Below, piece after piece: positions 19,324-27,841 of a DNA stretch of 64,000 nucleotides. A program made the position numbers and the translations under genes. Under the pieces are notes generated by a model. It was not told the DNA's origin, did not search any database, and saw only the letters and a program-made list of their open reading frames with translations. Within the stretch, counting starts at the first letter, position 1; the number at the start of each line of letters is the position of its first letter. Origin of the DNA: Chaetoderma sp. LZ-2023a (taxonomy: Eukaryota; Mollusca; Caudofoveata; Chaetodermatida; Chaetodermatidae); the NCBI GenBank assembly GCA_034401795.1, contig CM067369.1, positions 86,003,129 through 86,067,128 of the forward strand, written 5' to 3'.

Positions 19324-19647
19324 AGCACGACTCCTGTCGTCACCGCTGCAGCTGCCACCACTACTATAAGCTCCGCCGTCAGATATCTTTACAGCTTCGT
19401 AGTACTCATCGAGACTCTCATCTGCCTCTTTGAGGCTCTGGTTGGCCTTAGCTCGGAGTTGTCATCGGCGTGCCTCCCTCTGGCGCATATGCTCGAGTGC
19501 TTTGCTGTACTCAAACTTCTCCTTAGACAGCTTCTCCATCACCTGGTTATGACGCTCACGCTCGACCTCTGCCGCCTTCTTGTTGGCGAGGCTGAGTCCC
19601 CAGTTCGCTAAGGCAAACACGCCCGCATTCAAGATTGTGGAGGCCAT
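19297..19647 (-). pseudogene. Polinton coiled-coil protein with N-terminal membrane segment, in-frame TGA
   Basis: MASTILNAGVFALANWGLSL is a short hydrophobic start, followed by a heptad-rich segment (KAAEVERERHNQVMEKLSKE, FEYSKALEHMRQREARR) to TGA at 19462-19464. The frame continues QLRAKANQSLKEADESLDEY and YEAVKISD, which keeps the coiled-coil character and so was probably joined to it (CGA to TGA would suffice). I recognise the ERHNxxMExLxKxK pattern as one that recurs in small coiled-coil proteins of animal Polinton-like elements. The last 30 codons overlap the end of the capsid candidate and may not be original. Confidence 0.65.
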
Positions 19648-19690
19648 GCTATAGACTACAGTTTAAAGCTACTATATAGCTGCCTCAGCG
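19648..19690. promoter_or_regulatory. Bidirectional promoter module (TTTAAA with CTATAG and CTATATAG)
   Basis: GTTTAAAG at 19661-19668. Minus side: CTATAG at 19649-19654, directly before the start at 19647. Plus side: CTATATAG at 19672-19679 before the gene at 19691. The symmetric layout is the clearest of the three divergent modules. Confidence 0.6.
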
Positions 19691-20131
19691 ACGGATATAT
19701 ATGAACCAGAGGCTTATGATCCAGTCGAGGATATAGATGATGAGGACTATGAGGAGGACTATGATGAGGATGATTATGATGCAGACGACTACGATGTAGC
19801 GGAGACCGTGGGTGAATATGATGATGTAGAGCATGAATCCCGCAAGCTAGTACACAGAGCGAAAGGAATCTATCGCATTTGCGTAAAAGGTTCTATCGGG
19901 CCGCTGGCAGCAGTTGGGGCTCTGATCGCTCTGTTCACAATGAAGGCTGGTGAGATGGTCTGCAAGATCGCCAACAATGCTCTCCATGGTGTTGAGAAGA
20001 TCTCTGAAGCCATACCAGCCATCGCCTCAGGAGTAGGTACATTCTTCGGAGTTGCAGGCCCTTGGCTACCGTACATTGCCATAGCACTCACGGCCATCTG
20101 GGCCGCCGAACATTTAAGCCATGCTATATAA
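19691..20131 (+). pseudogene. Polinton acidic/membrane protein lacking an ATG
   Basis: The frame opens 12 bases after a CTATATAG box with ACG, then DIYEPEAYDPVEDIDDEDYE and a run of Asp/Glu/Tyr to about residue 40, followed by HESRKLVHRAKGIYRI, a hydrophobic segment (IGPLAAVGALIALFTM) and a second one (GVGTFFGVAGPWLPYIAIAL). The first codon ACG where ATG is expected suggests a lost start. Two membrane spans plus an acidic arm; family not recognised. It ends three bases before the next gene, whose promoter core lies within its last codons. Confidence 0.5.
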
Positions 20132-20133
20132 GG
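20112..20133 (+). promoter_or_regulatory. Promoter module ATTTAAG + CTATATAA
   Basis: ATTTAAG at 20113 and CTATATAA at 20124-20131 immediately before the ATG at 20134 (integrase gene or its leader). Embedded in the end of the previous gene. Confidence 0.5.
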
Positions 20134-21376
20134 ATGGCGTCTCTGTACGACCTGGTCAAGACACTTAACTTCCGAGGGTTGGTCGATAAAGTACCTTTCA
20201 GTGAGGATCCAGCAGAGATTAGACGCCAGTGTACTGAGGTGTTTGAGGAGGTCTTCAGTGACGGTCAAACAAATGACGGCCGTTTAGAGTTCACTCAGGC
20301 CGTGCGTGACAGGACGGGAGTGGACGTCAGCGATAAAATCACCCAGGCCGTGCGTGACAGGATGGGAGTGGATGCTGGCGATGAAATCCGGGAGCTTATC
20401 AACCCTCTTTCTTGAGGAACTCTACTATCAACCTGGTGGATATTACCATGAGCCCCCTCAACTACTCGAGGCTGCATGTCGCAAGGGCCACAACTTCACA
20501 TTGGAGACAGTTAGCCAGTGGCTCAGCCGCCAGGCGATGGGGAAGATCTACAGACCTCGTCCACGGCACATCAGGCGTGCCCATTTCGAGGAAACTGTCC
20601 TGAACAGAGTTCACCAGGCAGATGTTCTATTCCTTCCAGACGACTCGGTTGGTCGTAAGACCTACAAGTATGCCCTCACCATCGTCGATGTCGCCAGCAG
20701 GTACAAGGTGGCAGTACCGCTCACAGACAAGTCAGCTGGCCAGGTGGCCCAAGCTTTCAGCAGTGTCTACGAGGATCCGGAAAAGCCCCTCCAGTGGCCA
20801 GAATTGTTGCAGGTGGATGAGGACAAGGAATTCAGAGGTGAGACTGCGGGTATCATATGGAAACATGGTGTGGCGGTTAGACGAGGCGAAGTTGGTCACC
20901 ACTGTGCCCAGGCTATCGTGGAACACTGGAACAGGACTCTGGCAGAGAGATTCTTCCCACACCATATGTTCAGGAGATGAGTGCACGTATGGGCGAGCGG
21001 TCCACAGTTTGGGTAGGAGTCCTGCCAACTGTGGTTGCGCAAACCAATGCAGAGGTTACTAGGCTAACTGGCAAGAAGCCGGTAGAGGCTATCCAGGAGT
21101 CAACTGTCACGGTTCCCGCTACCACAGGCAGTTCTGGACGAGAGATACCATCTGATGGTCTGGTCCGGTACCTGTATGAAGCTGGTGAGTTGGAAGGTGG
21201 TCGACGACGTGCAACAGATCCTAACTGGTCGCAGACTTGACAGGTATGTTGAGATGGAGGGTCGGCCTATGCTGTACTATCTGGCACGCTCAGAGAGCTG
21301 TCTCAGGCATCCGTTTGTTCGGGAGGGGCTTCAGGTGGTCCCTCCACAGACACAGCTGCCACCGCCAGGTGTCTAA
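20134..21376 (+). pseudogene. Polinton RVE-type integrase, frameshifted
   Basis: The first 93 codons (MASLYDLVKTLNFRGLVDKV) contain two tandem 17-residue units (TQAVRDRTGVDVSDKI / TQAVRDRMGVDAGDEI) and lead, after a shift near 20405, into the integrase proper: LEELYYQPGGYYH, LSRQAMGKIYRPRPRHIRR, then the DDE core with HQADVLFLPD, YALTIVDVASRYKVAVPL, LLQVDEDKEFRG and AIVEHWNRTLAERFF. Further shifts near 20980 and 21235 give the C-terminal part (AEVTRLTGKKPVEAI, RYLYEAGELEGGRRRATDP, YYLARS, VVPPQTQLPP). Retroviral-type integrases insert the element's ends into host DNA. It is convergent with the polymerase, stops overlapping at 21373-21376. Whether the leader is part of the enzyme is uncertain. 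Confidence 0.9.
20293..20394. repeat. 51-base tandem duplication
   Basis: CAGGCCGTGCGTGACAGGA is repeated 51 bases apart (about 20298 and 20349), adding 17 codons in frame. Confidence 0.8.
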
Positions 21377-24300
21377 GCCCGAGGGATGTGATACTCGATT
21401 GGCTCAGTGTGGACGCCATCTGGTAGCACATGCCACTTATCATAGTAGGTGGAGAGCCCAAGATTTTCCTGTTCATAGGTTACCATACCCTGCTGGCGCA
21501 TGTGGAGGCCTCGGTTTGTAGCTCTATCCACTCCACCATGAAGGGCGCTGTAGAACCTGTGCCAAGAGATCTCATTCTGCCGCTTGGACATTCCCTTGGC
21601 TGAGCACTTTGCCTTCCCAGGGCCGCTCTCGACATAGTGGCACTTGGAGCAGAGAGCTATCCCACGAGTGCCTTCGAACTCGAGCTTGAACAGTCCTGGT
21701 GTCCATCCAGACCACTTGTTCCAAGCTAGCCAGTCCTGCTTATGGGCTTCATACTCCAGTCGCATCTCTGGACGTATCACCTCGTCCAGGCTGGAGGCAG
21801 CTATTGCGATGTACGCAGAGTCTGTGTCCATCTGGAGGTACTCGAAGCTGTCACGAGGCACATAGCGATCTAGGAAGTCATAGTAGAACTCCAGCATCCT
21901 CAGCTTCGCGAGCTCGTATATGGTTATCCCCACCTCGAAGGGGCGACGAATGGTGATTCTGGCCTTGCGACTCTGGAGCTCGTAGGACTCGCCGATCTCC
22001 TCGAGATCCTCGAACCATGCACTGCAGAGGGCTTTATCTACCGCTAGTTCATCCTTGGTGAAGCTGGTGTTGCTGTGATGCTCTAGGGCCTCGATGAGCT
22101 TCCCGTAGGCACTGTTGCCGAGGAGTTTGAAGAGATCTGTCAGGAGTGTTTTGTTCTTATCCACATCTCCTGAGCGGCGTGCCTCCGCAACAGCATCCAT
22201 GAACCACTCGAACGGCTTCTGCGGTGTATAGTCGATCGTGCGGTATACGGCGGTGATCTCCAGCTCGTGGGCGAGATACCACTTGAGGGTCGGTGTGTAC
22301 AGGAGCCGCTTCTTGCCGGAGAGGGCTCCGACTAACTTCTGTGTGGTGGGACGCTTTCATCCTGTTCGCTCTAGGTATGCGCCCATCTCAGGAGACACAG
22401 CCTCAGCCAGAATCTCGCGGTTGTAGAAGACCGGCGGCATTTCCTCAAACTTCGTCCACAAGGCCTTGGGAACCTCAATGTCTACCTCAGCGAATCCAAA
22501 CCAGCGGTCTGCTAGGAGAGCCTCCTTAAAGCGTTCTACATCGCTGGTGCCAGACCACTGTCATACTGTCTCTTTACCGCAGGGCATCTCTTTAGCCATT
22601 GTCGACAGGTACAGGGCATTTGCATCATAGCCGAGGACGCGTTGGCAGACACGATCCCCCTGACGGATTCAAGTCAGACCAGACTCATGGTATCAGGTGA
22701 ACACGGTACTTGGCCCCCCGACAACAGCTTCCTTGAGCATCTCGTAGGCTTCCTTGCCTGGGGCATAGAGATGTGCATCAGGACATCAGTTCCGCGAAGG
22801 AGATACTGTAGAGATACACCCGGGCAGGACACTGCGTCTTTGAGGATGTCTATCCCGCATTCTGTATAGAACTTCCTTATCTGCTCTAGGGCATCAATGA
22901 ATGGGCTGACATCTAGGTTATTGTAGTATCGCAGCCAGTCGGCGAATGTCTGCATCCCGCGCTCGCGGAATGTCTGGTTACACTGTTCCCACTCTAATCG
23001 CGTCAAGAGGTGGCCACCCTTGAGCTTAGATGTCCACACCTCATAGTCAGGAAGCCCTGGATCGTTGAGCTTCGTGGGTGTGTCGAACCATTCATACGGG
23101 AGCCAGCTCTTCTGCTGTGTACACCCGTAAGCTTTGATGCACGCCTCGTAGGAGACTCCAGGACCAAGGTAATTCAGAACATCGAGAAACTGTAACTCAG
23201 GTGTTATGAGGAACATCGTCTGGCTGGCCTTCTTAGCCACTTTCACTGTACCTGTACTGTCAGTCAGCTCATCGACAAAGTACTTCTTGATGAGGTTCAG
23301 GTCATACCGCCCAGAGTTGTACCCCAGTACAGGCACTTGGTCACACCACTCATTAATCAGTCGCTGCTGTTGCTTTGGGAGCTTGTCCAGGTCTGTCGGT
23401 GTGAACTGCTCCCGGACCCGTGTGCGGATTTGTTGTGCTCGCCGTTGGATCTCCAGCATGAACTCTCTGATCAGTTCCTTGGGGTCAGGTTTCGAGAGGT
23501 GAGTGGACCCACTCGTGGCGCCCTCTAAGGAGCAGCCAACTGACATAGAGATAGGTATGTGAGGACTCTGGATCGTGAGAGTCTCTGTAGGATGTGTCTT
23601 GATACCATCTAGGAGTGCTTCGAAGTCGTAAACTATGAAGTGTGGGTATGAGACAGTCCTCACCTGTGCAGGGACGCTTGGACAGCGTTTTATACAGCAC
23701 TCCCACTGTACCACAAGCATGCATCCAGACGATCTCAGTTTCTCCTCTCTCAGGACTGTCTTGCGGTATCTTTGTTCAGCATCCTCACCTCGCTGGTTTT
23801 GTGGACACCCGTGCCAGTGACAGCCATGGAACTGGTAAACGGTGTAAGTGGCCCGGATCATAACCATCTACGGGAGCACCCACAATCCAACGCTCTCCGC
23901 CGTGCCCACACTCTACATGGTGTATGTGTACGCCTCTGTTTCTCGACTCATACTCGATCCAATGAGTAGCCGTTGAACTGGATGGCTGGGGCGGATAGAA
24001 AGATTTCTCATACGCAGACTGTGGCGCCTCAACCTTCTCGCCAGGACACACGATTGTTGTTTTGCCGCCTGTACAGCGATCAACGTGGCGTTGAAGATGG
24101 CATGCGTGTGTAAACCTCTGATGACAGTGACTGCAGACTAGTGTATGTGCCAGCTTGGATATGTTCTTGATGTAGAAGGCGTGGTTGTCCCACACTCCGA
24201 TGGCCCTGGTGCCATGGTAGTAAGCCGCTTGCCTGATCTTTTGCCAGGTGCCCTCTTCGGTTGGTTCATACACATGAATACCGATCTCGGCGAAGAACTC

Positions 24301-25296
24301 TATCTTGTCTAGCTGGTCCAGCGAGGTCTTGGGGACATCAGGTAATGTCGCTGTCATGCCGTAGAACTTTGTGGCAAGCTCTCGTGCAGGAGCCATACTT
24401 CTATCAGCTCTCGCTCCTCGGTGGACTGCTAGACATCTCCAGAGACACATTTTGTCCATGTAGGTCTCGAGGGCAGTCATACTCTTCTTCTGTCGTAGAC
24501 AGTCTGGGAGGGGGCCTGTCCCAAGCAGAGGTTGGCGGTCGATGACAGCCCTGACCTCAATGTTAATTGATCGAACGAAAGCCCACTTGCTGTTGGGTCG
24601 ATCGATATTGTCTGGGTCGAGGCGGACTTGCTCTCTTGCTGCCACCCAGTCCTGAACCGCTCCTATCGTGTTCAGCCACGGGCTCCCTGGAGCATTCTTG
24701 TGGAAGAGCATCACCCATCTGTCTTCGATGTGATGGATGCGATATGTATAGGTGTAGCGGACGTAGAAGGCGTTCTGGACAGTCTGCTGGATCTTTTGCA
24801 TGATCTGACCTGTGAGGTCTCCTTCTAGACCTCTGAAGAATGTCCAGCATACTGACCGGCGTCCTCTATCCTCTGTCTCCCTTTCGCCGAGACGCTGGTC
24901 GAGAATGTGTTCACCTTCTCACCTCATGCTCCGGGCTAAGGTTTCAGACCTCGACCCCCTCATCACTCGCTTAGTGATCCTGCGTAGGGGAGGTAAGCAC
25001 TCCAGTGGATGGTCCGCCATCCGCCTCGCTACAGTCTTGGCTCGCAAGCTAGCAGTCACCTCCTCGTCCAACTGATGAAGCTCATGGATCCGCTGCGCTT
25101 TCCTGTGGGGATTCCATGGATCATCTTTGGTAAGCGCTGGAAACCTTCCCGTCTTCAATGCTCGGGAAAGTTGCTTCTCCCACTCCTCGTCACGGACCTG
25201 TCCGATCATCTGGAGCAGGTCGGCTTTCTTGGCCTTAGAGGCTACTCTAAGGCCGTATTGCTTTGCAACATCGCGAAGCTGTGCAACACTAATCAT
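21373..25296 (-). pseudogene. Protein-primed DNA polymerase B (Polinton pPolB), with stops and frameshifts
   Basis: About 1,300 codons from the ATG at 25296 (MISVAQLRDVAKQYGLRV, a SAP-like helix pair). The N-terminal region has KWAFVRSINIEVRAVID, a C2H2-like finger (CSHCHQRFTHACHLQRH) and FHGCHWHGC. The exonuclease motifs follow: VYDFEALLD (about 23630), VLGYNSGRYDLNLIKKY (about 23270) and YYNNLDVSPF. The palm carries GYDANALYLST (motif A), KLLGNSAYGK (motif B) and QMDTDSAYIA (motif C, 21828). It would copy the element using a terminal protein primer. Damage: frameshifts near 23860 and 22780, and in-frame TGA at 24919-24921, 22693-22695, 22669-22671, 22561-22563 and 22357-22359. No TAA or TAG interrupts it. 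Confidence 0.95.
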
Positions 25297-25313
25297 GGTG
25301 TCTACCACTGTAG

Positions 25314-25690
25314 ATGCTTGTCTCTAAATGGGCGTTCAGACCCTATTATGTGTGGTGATCACAAGGCGATCAGTACTTGTGGGGTGGACCGTCGTGTTGA
25401 TGTGATGTGGATGCTTGTCTCTAAATGGGCGTTCAGACCCTATTCTGTGTGGTGATCACAAGGCGATCAGTACCTGTGGTGGACCGTTGTGTCGATGTGA
25501 TGTGGATGCTTGGCTCTAAATGGGCGTTCAGACCCTATTATGTGTGGTGATCACAGGGCGATCAGTACCTGTGGTGGACCGTCGTGTTGATGTGATGTGG
25601 ATGCTTGGCTCTAAATGGGCGTTCAGACCCTATTATGTGTGGTGGTCACAAGCCGATCAGTACCTGTGGTGGCCCGTCGTGTCATGTGAT
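25314..25690. repeat. Four tandem 95-97-base repeats inside the Polinton right end
   Basis: Units start with ATGCTTG(T/G)CTCTAAATGGGC at 25314, 25411, 25506 and 25601, and contain CGTTCAGACCCTATT, TGTGGTGATCACAAGGCGATC and GTGGTGGACCGTCGTGT. The last unit is truncated. They lie between the polymerase start and the outer terminal repeat. A shorter, related GACCACCCATAGGGTCTTC is seen in inverted orientation at the left end. Confidence 0.9.
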
Positions 25691-25712
25691 ACCGACGGAG
25701 ACTATGTGTTAG
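25660..25712. repeat. Polinton right terminal inverted repeat (decayed)
   Basis: The complement reads AACACATAGTCTCCGTCGG then TATCACATGAC and GACGGGCCACCAC, paired with the left end at 11224-11272. Differences are mainly transitions. Confidence 0.45.
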
Positions 25713-25970
25713 AGAGTGTATGCTTATATTTTACTGAGAAATCACTTTATTCTCGTCGTTCTTGGTACCAATCAGGACCGGAATGAAGCGAGAATTTCAA
25801 AAACTGTTTACCATTTTAAAATCGGACCAGAAATGGCCGAGTTATCCGCAATTGCTAATAGTGATATTTGAACCTGTGATTTTAAGTTTGCTAATACACA
25901 TAAGGATCCAACATATTAACTACCTCGGCCATGTATTAATATGTAAAACTTATAAGTTATATGTTCTCAT
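25709..25970 (-). mobile_element. tRNA-derived SINE, copy 1
   Basis: On the minus strand ATGGCCGAGGTAGTTAA (about 25932-25916) fits a tRNA A box of the Leu/Ser type and CAGGTTCAAATA (about 25876-25865) a B box, about 45 bases apart. Downstream comes GGATAACTCGGCCATTTCTG, TTTTAAAATGGTAAACAG and GAATTCTCG-like sequence, TTCCGGTCCTGATTGG, ending AAGCATACACTCTC. The same sequence recurs three times within 1.6 kb. Confidence 0.6.
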
Positions 25971-26074
25971 TGCAGCGCTACATGTGTGAGATGTGGTCGA
26001 TGTTCAGGAGCTGATACGGGGGAGTAGCGCGCATTGAGAGGTTGGTGGGCGAGGATCACTGGATTATTTCTTGT

Positions 26075-26235
26075 TTCGAAGCGGGAATTTCAAAACTGCT
26101 TACCATTTTAAAATCGGACCTGAAATGGCCGAGTTATCCACAAATGCTAATAGTGAGATTTGAACCTGTGATTTTTAGTTTGCCAATAAACACAAAAACG
26201 TGAATTTAACTACCTCGGTCATGTATTAGTATCAT
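26075..26235 (-). mobile_element. tRNA-derived SINE, copy 2 (truncated)
   Basis: Minus strand: ATGACCGAGGTAGTTAA, then CAGGTTCAAATCTCACTA, GGATAACTCGGCCATTTC and TTTTAAAATGGTAAGCAG. About 260 bases including the left flank (through GTGGTCGATGTTCAGGAGCT) are duplicated between copies 1 and 2. Confidence 0.6.
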
Positions 26236-26242
26236 TGCTGCT

Positions 26243-26755
26243 CTACATGTGTGAGATGTGGTCGATGTTCAGGAGCTGATACGTGGGAGTAGTGCGCGCA
26301 TTGAGAGGTTGGTGGGCGAGGGGTCGCTGCATTATTTCTTGTTTCCACTCTTGTTCCAAGTCGATAGTAGCATCCACATCAAAACTGCAAACCGTTTCTA
26401 AATAATTCATATACTTGAAGAGTTTGCCCATCGCTGTCACAGTCATCGGATAACGCATAAGGCATGTTAGTGGAAATGACGAGCGGAATGTTGGGATCCC
26501 TTTGCTTCTCCTCCATTTCTCAAGATTTCGATCTGCATATATATAGTTGTCCATATCACGCAATGGCCCGGGGACTTTTTCTCGTCGTGCCACACAGCCT
26601 ACATCATGCATGCATGACCATAGCTCTTCAGGCCAGCCCATTGTGTGTAATATTGTTTGTAGATGAGCATTTACACGTAGTTGAGTGTTTACACGTAATG
26701 TTGTGCGCGTATGATCGCCGGTATACCAATGGATGCTGCGTCTAATTAGGTGTTA
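26243..26755 (-). CDS. Unrecognised ORF, about 170 codons
   Basis: Open from about 26755 (RRSIHWYTGDHTRTTLRVN) with an ATG at 26641 (MGWPEELWSCMHDVGCVAR), containing NYIYADRNLEKWRRSKGI, FPLTCLMRYPMTVTAMGKLF and CSFDVDATIDLEQEWKQE, ending QLLNIDHISHM. The composition is protein-like (Trp, Met, Cys and Tyr spread evenly) and the frame is uninterrupted, so it may be a fragment of a mobile-element gene or, less likely, a host exon. The last 30 codons recur at about 25980-26065 with a stop, as part of the local duplication. No homologous family comes to mind. Confidence 0.35.
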
Positions 26756-26869
26756 ATTAGGTGTTAACGCATGGCAGCTACTATTCTTGACTTTCAATGA
26801 CTGTGCGAGTTGGTCTTGACGTGATGTCTTACGGGTAAAGAGTAATTGTAGACATGTTTACCTTTTGCT

Positions 26870-26990
26870 AACAACGAGATTTGAACCTGTGATTTTACAA
26901 TTTTAAAAGTGCATAATACAACACACTTACTCAGCCATGTATGTATTAATAAATAAAGCTGATAAGTTATATATGTTCATAGGTTACTGC
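26870..26990 (-). mobile_element. tRNA-derived SINE, copy 3 (head only)
   Basis: Minus strand ATGGCTGAGTAAGTGT and CAGGTTCAAATCTCGTTG; the sequence between the boxes differs from other copies. The 3' part is missing. Confidence 0.45.
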
Positions 26991-27088
26991 GCTATCGGCG
27001 CTTTAGATCTTGACGTCACTTCGAGATAACACGTATCAGCGATTTAACAACTCAGAGATAAAATTACTACGCCACGTGTCAGTATTGT

Positions 27089-27340
27089 GAGAGAGTGTAT
27101 GCTTATATTGTACCGAGAAATCACTTCATTCTCGGCGTTCTTGGCACCGATTAGGACCGGAATGAAGCGAGAATTTCAAAACTGTTTACCATTTTAAAAT
27201 CGGACCAGAAATGCCCGAGTTATCCACAAATGGTAACAGCGAGATTTGAACGTGTGATTTTATGTTTGCTAATAAACACAAAACATGGATCTTACACCTT
27301 AACTACCTCAGCCATGTACACATCAATACTTATAGCGGAT
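27089..27340 (-). mobile_element. tRNA-derived SINE, copy 4
   Basis: Minus strand ATGGCTGAGGTAGTTAAGG, then CACGTTCAAATCTCGCTG, GGATAACTCGGGCATTTC, TTTTAAAATGGTAAACAG, TTCCGGTCCTAATCGG and the same AAGCATACACTCTC end as copy 1. It is a full-length copy with the best-preserved A box. Confidence 0.6.
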
Positions 27341-27534
27341 AATTATGTGTTCTCATTGCTGCGCTTATCGGTCCCTCTAGATCTATAGACGTATATATTA
27401 TAGACTGTAATTTTGTAGTTACCAGTGTGTTATTGATTTGTTTGCTATTATTGCACAAGTGTGGTTACCAGTGTGTTATTGATCTGTTTGCTATTATTGC
27501 ACAAAATTGGTATCATTATTTGTAATTTAAGTTT

Positions 27535-27610
27535 GGTTTCTCTGTTGGCTCAATTGATAACGGCACCGAATTCTAATCAAAAAACTTTGGTTCAAATCTC
27601 TCAAAATACG
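27535..27610 (+). other. tRNA-like sequence (A box and B box), possible SINE head
   Basis: TGGCTCAATTGATAAC (27546) fits a tRNA D-arm/A box and GGTTCAAATC (27589-27598) a B box; spacing about 35 bases is right for a tRNA. I could not fold a convincing acceptor stem, so a tRNA-derived SINE head or relic is preferred to a functional tRNA. Confidence 0.35.
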
Positions 27611-27841
27611 TCGGCTAGATGGTACCAAGTTCGAAACGGTATGCACTAGTGTAGGGGTACAATGACTAAAAATAGGAGCAACGGAGAACCACCAAAAAAA
27701 ACCTGCAGAGAGAGAGAGAGAGAGGCCGGCCAGAAAGGGCCGGTGATAACAAGCAGAGGTTCTCCCGAAGAGGTGGTGTAGGAGTTTTATAGTTTTTTTA
27801 GTTTTTATTTTAAAATTCTTTTTTTTGTTTCATGACAGTTT

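Larger units (their letters stand above)
11224..25712. mobile_element. Polinton/Maverick element, decayed
   Basis: About 14.5 kb carrying the hallmark set: protein-primed DNA polymerase B, RVE-type integrase, A32/FtsK-like ATPase and capsid-family candidates, with genes on both strands. The size suits a Polinton (usually about 15-20 kb). The ends are inferred from a decayed terminal inverted repeat: AACACGTAGTCTCTGCC at 11224 against the complement AACACATAGTCTCCGTC reading in from 25710, with similarity extending about 45 bases and mostly transition differences. No convincing 6-bp target duplication was seen. Many frameshifts and in-frame stops make this copy non-functional. A cysteine protease, usual in Polintons, was not recognised. 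Confidence 0.85.

Noticed and set aside
15950-25296. Alternative genetic code in the Polinton (TGA or all stops reassigned)
   Set aside because: TAA, TAG and TGA all interrupt frames, frameshifts are common, and other genes use each stop normally; decay is simpler.
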